From: DATFYI01 sp035315125
Lineage (GTDB): Bacteria; Chloroflexota; Anaerolineae; Anaerolineales; Anaerolineaceae
Length of the DNA: 7,146 nt
Assembly: GCA_035315125.1 (NCBI GenBank)
Contig: DATFYI010000241.1
Location: 1 to 7,146 of the forward strand
Reading direction: 5' to 3'
The position numbers and the translations under genes were made by a program. A model generated the notes under the pieces. That model was not told the DNA's origin and made no database searches. It was given only the letters and a program-made list of their open reading frames with translations. Numbering within the stretch: the stretch's first letter is position 1; every line of letters begins with the position of its first letter. Of the stretch, positions 1 to 6,703 are shown piece by piece.

Positions 1-761
1 CCAGCCGAGCCGGTCGTCAATGTCACTGCGCGATAGTTATCCTTTGATCCCATGACATGTTTCAGAACTTCTTCCATGGCATGACCTGTCACTGAATAAT
101 GCCACAGATAGTTGCCAAACTCCTCAAATTGGTTAAAGATCATCAGATCTTGACCGGAGGCGCGTAATTCTTTGCATTTATCAAATATCTCTTTAACATT
201 TGATTCACTGCCGGGTGTAGCAATAATTTCACTGCCAATCTGTCTCAACCACTCAAAGCGCTCTTTACTCATACCCTCAGGGAGAATCGCAATTGAAGGA
301 CAACCCATCAGAGCTGAGTCATATGCCCCACCGCGGCAGTAGTTTCCAGTTGAAGGCCAGACCGCTTTTTGGAGAGTGGGATCGAATTGCCCGGTCACCA
401 GACGCGGCACCAAACAGCCGAACGCCGCACCGACCTTGTGCGCACCAGTGGGGAACCATTTGCCAATCAGCGCAATCACTCGAGCTTCCGTACCGGTCAA
501 ACTGCTTGGAAACTCAATATAATTTACGCCATGAAAACCACCACCCGAAGTTAATTGTTCATTCCTCCAGGATATACGAAATAAATTACGCGGCGCAACA
601 TCCCACAAGCCGATATTTTTTAAATCTGCTTTGATCCTCGCCGGCACTAAACTGGGATCATTCATTTGAGCGAAGGTCGGAATAATGATATTCTGCTCAC
701 GAACGCGTTTTACTGTCCGTTCCAAACGGTCTTTATGGATGGTTAAATCAATTTTTGCCAT
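1..761 (-). CDS. Fold-type-II PLP-dependent enzyme, cysteine synthase/TrpB-like 'beta subunit' family (partial, C-terminus beyond window)
   Basis: The reading frame is open from the ATG at 761 to the window edge, giving 253 codons of the N-terminal part. The start is supported by a strong Shine-Dalgarno AAGGAG (769-774) seven bases upstream. Visible motifs fit fold-type-II PLP enzymes. PTGAHKVGAAFG (residues 104-115) resembles the GAHK motif that carries the Schiff-base lysine in tryptophan synthase beta, making Lys109 the likely PLP lysine. STGNY (137-141) is the substrate/cofactor loop, and TTGSAG (249-254, last codon cut) looks like the glycine-rich phosphate-binding turn. CRGGAYDSALMG, LPEGMSKERF and NQFEEFGNYL match a poorly characterised family that I remember being annotated 'pyridoxal-5-phosphate-dependent protein subunit beta'. 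The reaction is unknown. It lacks the SxKxR-type lysine context of threonine synthases, so it is not a copy of the PLP enzyme at 1732-2991. It follows the glycosyltransferase gene by 23 nt and is probably the same transcript. The family call is fairly sure; the substrate is not known. Confidence 0.85.
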   Translation of the reverse strand, partial: MAKIDLTIHKDRLERTVKRVREQNIIIPTFAQMNDPSLVPARIKADLKNIGLWDVAPRNLFRISWRNEQLTSGGGFHGVNYIEFPSSLTGTEARVIALIGKWFPTGAHKVGAAFGCLVPRLVTGQFDPTLQKAVWPSTGNYCRGGAYDSALMGCPSIAILPEGMSKERFEWLRQIGSEIIATPGSESNVKEIFDKCKELRASGQDLMIFNQFEEFGNYLWHYSVTGHAMEEVLKHVMGSKDNYRAVTLTTGSA

Positions 762-768
762 GCTAAAA

Positions 769-774
769 CTCCTT
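769..774 (-). promoter_or_regulatory. Strong ribosome binding site of the left-edge PLP enzyme gene
   Basis: Read on the minus strand this is AAGGAG, seven bases before the ATG at 761. It is the best Shine-Dalgarno match in the window. It fixes the start of a gene whose stop lies outside the window, and it suggests that this last visible gene is translated independently of the upstream glycosyltransferase rather than only by coupling. Confidence 0.8.
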
Positions 775-784
775 TTTGATAAAA

Positions 785-1720
785 TTAAATCTTATCCTGT
801 GGCGCTTCTCTGACGATGTAGAGGGGTCGTCCCTTCGCCTCATCGTAAAGCCTTCCGATATATTCTCCCAAAATACCAAGGGAGATTAATTGAACACCGC
901 CCAAAAATAGAACTGAAATCAAGGTGGATGCCTGTCCGATTAATTCATGGTGGCCTGTAATTCGCAGAATAATGACGATTGGGATTGCAATGATACTGAT
1001 CCCAGCCGCAACAAAGCCAACATAGGTTGCCATTTGTAATGGAAAATAAGAAAAGCTGGTGATGGCGTTTAAAGCCAACCGGAACATTTTGCGGAAGGGG
1101 TATTTGGTTGTTCCTGCATAGCGCGCCGCACGCTTGTAATCAACCCCGGTCTGGCGAAAACCTACCCAGGCAGACATACCTCTAAGAAAACGATGCCGTT
1201 CCCTCATCATGTTTAATACATTGACCACTTTCCGGTCCATTAAACGAAAATCGCCGGTATCCAGTGGTATCTTTACCTCGGTTATACGATAAATCAAGCG
1301 GTAAAATAACGAAGCTGTAAAAGTCTTAAACCAGCTTTCTCCTTCCCGCTCAGAGCGGACTGCATATACGACCTCATAGCCTTCGCGCCACTTATCGATC
1401 ATATGTAAAATAACTTCTGGTGGGTCTTGCAAATCAGCATCGATGATGACTACAGCTTGTCCGCGGCTGTAATCCAACCCAGCCGTCACAGCAATTTGAT
1501 GCCCAAAATTCCTCGCAAAGATCACGGCCCGCACTCGTTCATCCTGTTTAGCCAGCTCAGAGATGATAGTGGTTGAACCATCCTGCGACCCATCATCCAC
1601 CAATATCAACTCCCAGGGTTCTTGAGTAGTATCTAAAACCTCTTTGATCCTCTTGTATAGCTCATTGAGGCTTTCTGCTTCGTTGTAAACGGGTGCAATA
1701 ACCGAAAAAGTTGGCTGCAT
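785..1720 (-). CDS. Family 2 glycosyltransferase, GtrB/DPM1-like, membrane-anchored (polyprenyl-phosphate glycosyltransferase type)
   Basis: The 311-residue protein has an N-terminal GT-A domain: SVIAPVYNEAESL (6-18) binds the nucleotide, VDDGSQDGS (41-49) follows, and DADLQDP (94-100) carries the metal-binding acidic residues. DTGDFRLMDR (154-163) and RHRFLRGMSAWVGF (175-188) are typical of the GtrB/CsbB/DPM1-type branch. A basic patch, YAGTTKYPFRKM (201-212), precedes two predicted membrane helices at about 230-252 and 264-288, and the protein ends in a short basic cytoplasmic tail. Length and layout match family members that move a sugar from a nucleotide donor to undecaprenyl phosphate at the inner face of the membrane. 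Donor sugar and final acceptor cannot be told. The start is fixed by the conserved N-terminus; its ribosome site is weak, an AGG overlapping the upstream stop codon, and the gap to the upstream PLP gene is only 11 nt, so translational coupling is likely. No partner flippase or GtrA-type gene is in the window. Confidence 0.9.
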   Translation of the reverse strand: MQPTFSVIAPVYNEAESLNELYKRIKEVLDTTQEPWELILVDDGSQDGSTTIISELAKQDERVRAVIFARNFGHQIAVTAGLDYSRGQAVVIIDADLQDPPEVILHMIDKWREGYEVVYAVRSEREGESWFKTFTASLFYRLIYRITEVKIPLDTGDFRLMDRKVVNVLNMMRERHRFLRGMSAWVGFRQTGVDYKRAARYAGTTKYPFRKMFRLALNAITSFSYFPLQMATYVGFVAAGISIIAIPIVIILRITGHHELIGQASTLISVLFLGGVQLISLGILGEYIGRLYDEAKGRPLYIVREAPQDKI

Positions 1721-1731
1721 ATTATTCAGGC

Positions 1732-2991
1732 CTATCGGGCTTTGTTCTGTTGCAAATGCTTCTTTAATGCTGCCATGCTCGGCTCAATTACCGGCGCTTC
1801 TTTAACCGCCTGCATCGCCGCTTTGATATCCTTGAGACCACTGCCAGTATTTATAACCAGGATCGGATCCTCCTGGCTTACCAATCCGGTTTCCAATGCC
1901 TTGAGCATACCAGCATATGCAGCCGCACCGGCTGGTTCAGCAAAAATTCCGGCCTGGCCAATTTCAGCCATTGCTTTCAAAATGTTTTCGTCTTTAACGG
2001 TGAGGTATGCACCTCCAGTTTGAACTGCTGCCCGCACTGCGCGCACTCCATCTCTCGGTAAATCTACTGAAATACTATCAGCAATGGTATTCGCAGAAAC
2101 TGGTTTGATCTTTTCAGTTCCGGCAAAAAATGCATTTGCGATTGCAGCCGATCCTTCAGACTGAACACCAAACAATTTTGGCATTTGTTCCAACCAACCC
2201 AATGCTTGCAGGTCTTTGAATCCTTTATGGATACCAGAGATGATATTTCCATCCCCGACTGATACAAATAATGCCAGAGGCTTCTGCAAACTGCCCATTT
2301 CAAGCAACACATTTTCCCAAATTTCAAACGCAGCAGTCTTCTTGCCTTCTGCAGTAAACGCATTGTAACCAGTATTTCGGCAATACCAGCCATATTCTTG
2401 CGCAGCTTCGATTGTCAGATCAAATGCTTCATCGTAATTACCATCGACCAGGATTACTTGCGCTCCAAAGATCAATAATTGCGCCACCTTTGCTGGCGGA
2501 GCTGATTTTGGAGCAAAGATAACAGCTTTCTGCCCAATCGCAGCCGACATTCCGGCTAAGGCTGCGCCGGCATTACCCGTCGAAGCAGTTACAATTACTT
2601 CAGCCTTGATTTGTTCTGCACGGGCTACCACTACCGCACTGGCCCGGTCTTTAAAGGATGCCGTTGGGTTACGGCCTTCATCTTTAATCCAAAGCCGTTT
2701 GATTTGGTGCTTTTCAGCCAAACGTGTTGGAGCATAAGTTGGAGTCCATCCTGCCATTCGCAAGGGAGTTCCCTCACCACCTGGGTCTGCAACCGGTAAG
2801 AGCGGTAGATACCGCCACAAGGATGGTTCCTCACGACTGGTTATATCTTCAATATGATATTTGCTGCGTATGCTCTCATAATCCAACACAACATCCAAAT
2901 TGCCACTATCCAGTGGGCAAGTATAAATGACCTGACCAGCATCGTATTCGGCATTGCAAATTGAACAACGATACCCGACAAATTCTTTCAT
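1732..2991 (-). CDS. Threonine synthase-family PLP-dependent enzyme (thrC-like)
   Basis: This 419-residue protein is a fold-type-II PLP enzyme with the layout of the archaeal/bacterial threonine synthase branch. An N-terminal zinc-ribbon-like segment has Cys9-x2-Cys12 and Cys25, but the expected fourth Cys is Asp28 (CPLD). EGTPL (73-77) leads into the core, NPTASFKDRA (108-117) carries the likely Schiff-base Lys114, ASTGNAGAALA (136-146) is the cofactor/substrate loop, SVGDGNIISG (244-253) is the phosphate-binding glycine loop, and EPAGAAA (352-358) and NTGSGLKD (381-388) complete the family pattern. The canonical role is conversion of O-phosphohomoserine to threonine plus phosphate in the cytosol. 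The ATAIRIG-P-like stretch common in classical threonine synthases is replaced here by IADSISVDLPRDG (303-315), so another beta- or gamma-replacement substrate is possible. The ATG at 2991 has AAAGGA six bases upstream. No homoserine kinase or dehydrogenase gene is adjacent; the gene sits 63 nt after an ABC permease gene. Confidence 0.85.
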   Translation of the reverse strand: MKEFVGYRCSICNAEYDAGQVIYTCPLDSGNLDVVLDYESIRSKYHIEDITSREEPSLWRYLPLLPVADPGGEGTPLRMAGWTPTYAPTRLAEKHQIKRLWIKDEGRNPTASFKDRASAVVVARAEQIKAEVIVTASTGNAGAALAGMSAAIGQKAVIFAPKSAPPAKVAQLLIFGAQVILVDGNYDEAFDLTIEAAQEYGWYCRNTGYNAFTAEGKKTAAFEIWENVLLEMGSLQKPLALFVSVGDGNIISGIHKGFKDLQALGWLEQMPKLFGVQSEGSAAIANAFFAGTEKIKPVSANTIADSISVDLPRDGVRAVRAAVQTGGAYLTVKDENILKAMAEIGQAGIFAEPAGAAAYAGMLKALETGLVSQEDPILVINTGSGLKDIKAAMQAVKEAPVIEPSMAALKKHLQQNKAR

Positions 2992-3054
2992 TTGCTTTCC
3001 TTTCTTAAATATGCTTCCAGAACAAGCATAATCAGCAGAAAACCTGCTCAGGAG
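2992..3054 (-). other. 63-nt junction between transporter and enzyme genes, with two small inverted repeats
   Basis: This is the longest gap after the ATPase gene and separates the importer genes from the metabolic genes. It holds a perfect 7-bp inverted repeat, TATGCTT/AAGCATA (3010-3016 with 3024-3030, 7-nt loop), and a weaker 5-bp one, AGCAG/CTGCT (3034-3038 with 3044-3048). Neither is followed by a run of U on the minus strand, so they do not look like intrinsic terminators. The first ends only a few bases before the ribosome site AAAGGA (2998-3003) of the threonine-synthase-like gene. It could be an RNA-processing or translation-tuning element, or chance. Confidence 0.35.
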
Positions 3055-4053
3055 CTATTCGTTTTCAAAAGGTACACCCAGCGAACCGGGCGGCGATGCT
3101 CGCATCGCCCGCAAGAGCCGAATAGCCACCCGCCGTGACTTTTCAGGCATCGCAGCCAGAGTACGTTCCATCCATTCTGCATTGCCAATATTCACCAGCA
3201 GTAGTGTCAGGATCATCAAGGGAAATGGCGCCACTTGCAACACCTGGGTAGGGATTCCAGGAAAAGCGGGTTGCAGTATCAATCCGAGCCATTGCAGAAA
3301 AGAAAAGAGATATACGCCAAAAGCAGCTCGAAATGGATTCCAACCGCCAAAGATTGTGATCGAGAGGGCAATCCAGCCAAAGCCATCCAAACCAGTCAAA
3401 GGCCCAGCCCACCCGGCTTTCACACTCAGGGAAAAAATGGGGCCTGCTAGTCCGGCGATCGCTCCACCGATTACGGTGTAGATGTACCGAAGGCGGTTAA
3501 CATTGGCGCCACGTACATAAGCAGCCGCTGGGCGTTCGCCAATCCCTCGCAGCATCAAGCCAGGGCGTGTTCTGTAGATCCAAAACCAGGCTACAAAAAT
3601 AATCACAAAACTAAGATAGGTCATCACATCTTGATTGAAGAAGAGTATTCCAAGAACGGGGATTTGACTTAGCAAAGGAATCGCGACAGCATTCAAGCGT
3701 GGCCCTGCCACACCAATATAATTATGCCCCAGGAAATAAGACAGGTTTAGACATAAAAATGCTAAAACATAACCAACTGCCACCTGTGACTGATGTAACG
3801 TGATACTGCTAAAAGCCACAATGAGGGCGATAAAGGCACCGATCAGCGCACCAGCTACAAATCCCATCAGCAAACTGCCGGTTGAAACTGCCGCAGCAAA
3901 CCCGCCCATCGCGGCGAGCAGGATAGTCCCATTCATCGATAAATTAATAATGCCTGCCCTTTCAGTGATTGTTTCACCGATAACCGCGAACATAATCGGA
4001 CCTGCACTAAAAAGAACTCCTGCCAAACCAACCAGGATATCAGAAGTTTGCAT
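3055..4053 (-). CDS. ABC transporter permease of the BMP/nucleoside importer type (YufQ/NupQ-like, second permease)
   Basis: The 332-residue polytopic protein belongs to the BPD_transp_2 / RbsC-like permease group. GETITERAGIINLSMNG (26-42) is the hallmark of the second permease of BMP-type importers. Further family marks are GPRLNAVAIPLL (117-128), RTRPGLMLRGIGERPAAAYVRG (161-182), which is the cytoplasmic coupling region, and GGAIAGLAGP (196-205). About eight hydrophobic segments are visible. The last roughly 40 residues (from about 293) form a basic, non-membrane tail containing EKSRRVAIRLLRAMR and PPGSLGVPFE, making the protein slightly longer than B. subtilis YufQ as I remember it. It would pair with the product of 4063-5100 to form the membrane channel powered by the ATPase at 5097-6593. 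The ATG at 4053 has AGGA seven bases upstream, and that site overlaps the TAG stop of the preceding permease, a sign of tight coupling with a 9-nt gap. Substrate unknown. Confidence 0.92.
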   Translation of the reverse strand: MQTSDILVGLAGVLFSAGPIMFAVIGETITERAGIINLSMNGTILLAAMGGFAAAVSTGSLLMGFVAGALIGAFIALIVAFSSITLHQSQVAVGYVLAFLCLNLSYFLGHNYIGVAGPRLNAVAIPLLSQIPVLGILFFNQDVMTYLSFVIIFVAWFWIYRTRPGLMLRGIGERPAAAYVRGANVNRLRYIYTVIGGAIAGLAGPIFSLSVKAGWAGPLTGLDGFGWIALSITIFGGWNPFRAAFGVYLFSFLQWLGLILQPAFPGIPTQVLQVAPFPLMILTLLLVNIGNAEWMERTLAAMPEKSRRVAIRLLRAMRASPPGSLGVPFENE

Positions 4054-4062
4054 TTTATTTTC

Positions 4063-5100
4063 CTACCGTTTCTCGAACAGGCGCTGGCGTGCACCTTCCA
4101 CCAGCAGAACAAAGAGGACCAGTACGCCTTGTAGAACACCCGATAGGGATGAATCTAATTTCAGTAAGATCGGCAGTTGGATACCGCCTATATTCAACGC
4201 TGCGTAAAATAAAGCGATCGGCGCGGCCCAAATGGCTTGATAATTAATCAACATCGCTACTAATAGTCCCAAGAAGCCATAGCCGCTTGAAATGCCTGGT
4301 GTCAGGCGGTGATACACACCGGTCACCTGAACTGCCCCGGCCAGGCCTGCAAAAGCGCCACACAGCAAGAAAGCAAACATCATATACTGCCAGGTTGGAA
4401 CACCGAGCGAATAGGCAGCCCGAATATTCTTGCCAACAGCTTTTAATCGTAAACCAAAAAGTGTGCCCCTTAACAATAAGTAAACTATTAAAATAACCAG
4501 CAAACCTAACCCCAACGCCCAGGGACTAAACCCGGCTACCGGTACGGTCGGCAGCCACAATTGATTTGGAAAAACTAGCGTACCACTCAGCGAGGCAATT
4601 CCAGGTCGTTTCCAGGGGCCAAAAATCAAATAAATCGTGATGGCTGTCGCCACAAAGTTCAGGCCCAATCCACCAAAAATCTCATTGACCCCACCGAAAG
4701 TCTTGAGCACCCCCGCCAAGGAACCCCAGAGAGCTCCACCTAACATACCTGCCAGAAAGCCGAGAACCAGAATCATTCCGGGTGGCATCGAGCTGTCTTG
4801 CAGCAAACGCAAAGCACCCGTCGTAAAAATTGCCCCGATCACAACCTGACCTTCGATGCCGATATTCCAAAGGCCGGCCGCAAAGGTAATCAAAACACCT
4901 GCAGTGGTCAATAACAAGGGCGCCCAGGCGCTTAATACATTTCCGATGTCTTCCAACGAGCTGAAAGTGCCCTTAATAATGCTGACATAGGCCTGAATTG
5001 GCGGGGCTCCTGCCATTAATAAAACAAGTGTCGTGAAAAGAAGGGCCAGGATTACCGCCGCTATTTGAAAACCGATGGTTAACCAGAAGTTTTTCTTCAT
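4063..5100 (-). CDS. ABC transporter permease of the BMP/nucleoside importer type (YufP/NupP-like, first permease)
   Basis: The 345-residue integral membrane protein starts with a short basic N-terminus (MKKNFW) and a first hydrophobic segment at about 8-30. The motif AGLWNIGIEGQ (75-85) is diagnostic of this permease class, as are GVNEIFGGLGLNF (137-149, equivalent to the NEV...LN stretch), the cytoplasmic loop GLRLKAVGKNIRAA (216-229) and GISSGYGFLGLLVAML (269-284). It forms half of the inner-membrane channel, with the next permease as the other half. The ATG at 5100 overlaps the stop of the ATPase gene by four bases (ATGA). A ribosome site AGGGGA lies at 5107-5112, six bases upstream and inside the ATPase gene, which gives translational coupling and matched amounts of the subunits. 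Assignment to the family is secure; nucleoside, sugar or another substrate cannot be decided. Confidence 0.93.
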   Translation of the reverse strand: MKKNFWLTIGFQIAAVILALLFTTLVLLMAGAPPIQAYVSIIKGTFSSLEDIGNVLSAWAPLLLTTAGVLITFAAGLWNIGIEGQVVIGAIFTTGALRLLQDSSMPPGMILVLGFLAGMLGGALWGSLAGVLKTFGGVNEIFGGLGLNFVATAITIYLIFGPWKRPGIASLSGTLVFPNQLWLPTVPVAGFSPWALGLGLLVILIVYLLLRGTLFGLRLKAVGKNIRAAYSLGVPTWQYMMFAFLLCGAFAGLAGAVQVTGVYHRLTPGISSGYGFLGLLVAMLINYQAIWAAPIALFYAALNIGGIQLPILLKLDSSLSGVLQGVLVLFVLLVEGARQRLFEKR

Positions 5101-6593
5101 GGGCGTTCCCCTGTTTTGGTTAATTCGGACCAGCCTATTCCACCGATCAGTTCGCCAAGTTTCTCGGTGGTAAGTAAGTCCGCATATAAAGGTGGTGTCA
5201 CTTTACCGCTGAAAAAGACCAGGACGCGATCGCTATATTGAAGGATTTCTTCCAGATCGGATGAAACAAATAGGATCGCTGTCCCGTCACTTCGACAGCG
5301 TTCTTTAAGCTTGCCCCAAATGTAAATCGTAGACTCGATATCCAGGCCGCGGGTTGGATGTTCCAAAAGCAGTAGATTGAGTGGTACCCTCATCAGCGCT
5401 AACAAAGCCCGTTGTTGGTTGCCTCCAGAAAGCGATTCAACAGTGTTGGATGGCGTTCCCCGTATATTAAATTCGATAATACGTTGTTGCGCCAGTTCAC
5501 GGCCTTTTTCCCAGTTAATGAAAAAGCCTTCGGCTTCTTGTGCCAGGATCACATGCTCGGTCAGATTCAACCCAGATACCAGCCCTTCTTCCAAACGGGA
5601 AGCTGGTAAGAAAGCCACTCCATGTCGTTTAAAAACGTGATAATCACATCCAGTTAAATCCTGGCCACCAACGATCACCTGGCCTGCAACTGTCCGCACA
5701 ATACCAGCCAGGGCACGTAAAAATAAACCCTGTCCGCTGCCTTCCATGCCGGCCACACCAATTACTTCACCACCGCAAACATCCAGGTCAATATCGCCGA
5801 TATGCATGCGGTAATCTTCAACAGCCATTTTCCGTAATGACAAAGCCACGTCTCCGCAAGTCCCAGGCATACGTTCCCCTAATGTAATTGCTTTGCCAAA
5901 CATCATTTCGACCAATTTTTGGGTGCTATAAGGTGGTTTCACTTCACCAACCAGGTGTCCCTGGGCCAGAACTACCACACTATCACACAAACCTTCCACA
6001 TCTTCCAGCTTGTGGGAAACGAATAAAACCGTCATACCTTGTTTAGACATCAGCCGCAGAGCTGCAAACAAATTTACTTTTTGAGTCGTACTGATACCGG
6101 TTGTAGGTTCATCAAAAATTAAAACACGCGCCCCTAGCCAGATTAACCGCAAAATCTCAAGTTGTTGGCGCTCACCGACGGTCATTGCATCAACATATTC
6201 TTCAGGGTCAAGAGAAAAGCCAAACTGTTCTGACAGATGATTGAAATCCTTAAGCGCCTCAACCGTATTAGGCAGCAAGCCGCCTTCGCTACCCAGGATG
6301 AAATTATCAATCACACGCATCGGAGGAAAATCGAGTGGGTCCTGGTGCAGCATACCCACCCCGTGTCGAAGAGCATCTGCCGGCGAATGGATCACAACCG
6401 GTTGGCCATCAAGGACGATTTCCCCTTGGTCTGCCCGAATAAATCCGGATAATATCTTCATTAAGGTGCTTTTCCCGGCACCGTTTTCACCCAAGATACC
6501 CTGTATTGTCCCAGCCGGAATATCCATGCTGATACCTACATTAGCATGGACTGACCCGAAAGTCTTGTGGATGTCCTTCAGTTCAACTCTCAT
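5097..6593 (-). CDS. ABC importer ATPase with two nucleotide-binding domains (YufO/NupO-like, RbsA/MglA architecture)
   Basis: This 498-residue cytoplasmic protein contains two fused ABC domains. The first is complete: Walker A GENGAGKST (35-43), Q-loop around Gln84 (LHQDPLDFPP), signature TVGERQQ (138-144), Walker B VLIFDEPT (157-164) and H-loop VSHK (192-195). The second is degenerate, as usual in this family: the Walker A region is GMEGSGQG (282-289) without Lys-Thr/Ser, the signature LSGGNQQ (388-394) is intact, Walker B reads LLLLEHPTRGLD (407-418) with the catalytic Glu replaced by His, and the H-loop position is Ser (SSDLEE, 444-449). ATP hydrolysis is therefore probably confined to one of the two composite sites. 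The length is typical for double-domain sugar/nucleoside ATPases. The ATG at 6593 has AGGA eight bases upstream. The gene follows the binding-protein gene by 110 nt containing a hairpin, and overlaps the next permease gene by 4 nt. It powers uptake through the two permeases downstream. Confidence 0.95.
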   Translation of the reverse strand: MRVELKDIHKTFGSVHANVGISMDIPAGTIQGILGENGAGKSTLMKILSGFIRADQGEIVLDGQPVVIHSPADALRHGVGMLHQDPLDFPPMRVIDNFILGSEGGLLPNTVEALKDFNHLSEQFGFSLDPEEYVDAMTVGERQQLEILRLIWLGARVLIFDEPTTGISTTQKVNLFAALRLMSKQGMTVLFVSHKLEDVEGLCDSVVVLAQGHLVGEVKPPYSTQKLVEMMFGKAITLGERMPGTCGDVALSLRKMAVEDYRMHIGDIDLDVCGGEVIGVAGMEGSGQGLFLRALAGIVRTVAGQVIVGGQDLTGCDYHVFKRHGVAFLPASRLEEGLVSGLNLTEHVILAQEAEGFFINWEKGRELAQQRIIEFNIRGTPSNTVESLSGGNQQRALLALMRVPLNLLLLEHPTRGLDIESTIYIWGKLKERCRSDGTAILFVSSDLEEILQYSDRVLVFFSGKVTPPLYADLLTTEKLGELIGGIGWSELTKTGERP

Positions 6594-6703
6594 GGCGTAA
6601 TCCTGGTAATGAGCCTTTCAACAAGAAGGTTTCCATAGAAAAAAATTGAGATAAGGACAGGATTTGGGGAAGGCTTTCGCCTTCCCCAAATATTGAATTA
6701 AAG
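6594..6703 (-). other. 110-nt intercistronic region between binding-protein and ATPase genes
   Basis: This gap has no coding signal of its own. Reading with transcription it contains, just after the binding-protein stop codon, a strong hairpin (described separately), then about 16 nt, then a run of seven U (6639-6645), then the weak ribosome site of the ATPase gene. A large gap with stem-loop at exactly this place is common in binding-protein-dependent transport operons, where the binding protein is made in excess over the membrane parts. Confidence 0.6.
6662..6691 (-). promoter_or_regulatory. Intercistronic RNA hairpin: perfect 13-bp stem with GAAA tetraloop
   Basis: On the minus strand the arms 6691-6679 and 6674-6662 pair without mismatch (core TTTGGGGAAGGC with GCCTTCCCCAAA) around the loop GAAA, a GNRA tetraloop closed by C-G. 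It begins 12 nt after the stop codon of the binding-protein gene. The stem is not followed directly by a U tract; the nearest, seven U, starts about 16 nt further on. It is therefore more likely to protect the 3' end of the binding-protein mRNA, or to cause partial termination, than to be a full intrinsic terminator. The effect would be more binding protein than ATPase and permease. The structure is seen directly; the function is inferred. Confidence 0.8.

Noticed and set aside
293..634. Plus-strand open frame of 113 codons
   Set aside because: It lies entirely over the left-edge PLP enzyme, which has clear family motifs on the opposite strand. The plus-strand product is low-complexity with no recognisable fold and no good ribosome site.
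2064..2393. Minus-strand open frame in another frame inside the threonine-synthase-like gene
   Set aside because: It is fully contained in a gene with intact PLP motifs and is a frame shadow; there is no evidence of a frameshift in the main gene.
1..2991. The two PLP enzyme genes as a tandem duplication
   Set aside because: Their lysine motifs (PTGAHKVG against NPTASFKDR), N-termini and surrounding blocks differ too much; they are distant members of the same fold, not recent copies.
3800..4207. Plus-strand open frame of 135 codons
   Set aside because: It is antisense to the two permease genes and spans their junction. Its composition is what the reverse complement of hydrophobic codons produces.
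6241..6600. Plus-strand open frame of 119 codons
   Set aside because: It is antisense to the highly conserved first ATP-binding domain and shows no motif of its own.
6639..6691. Complete Rho-independent terminator after the binding-protein gene
   Set aside because: The stem is excellent but the U run begins about 16 nt past it, and the downstream ATPase and permeases must be expressed with the binding protein. An mRNA-stabilising or leaky element fits better.
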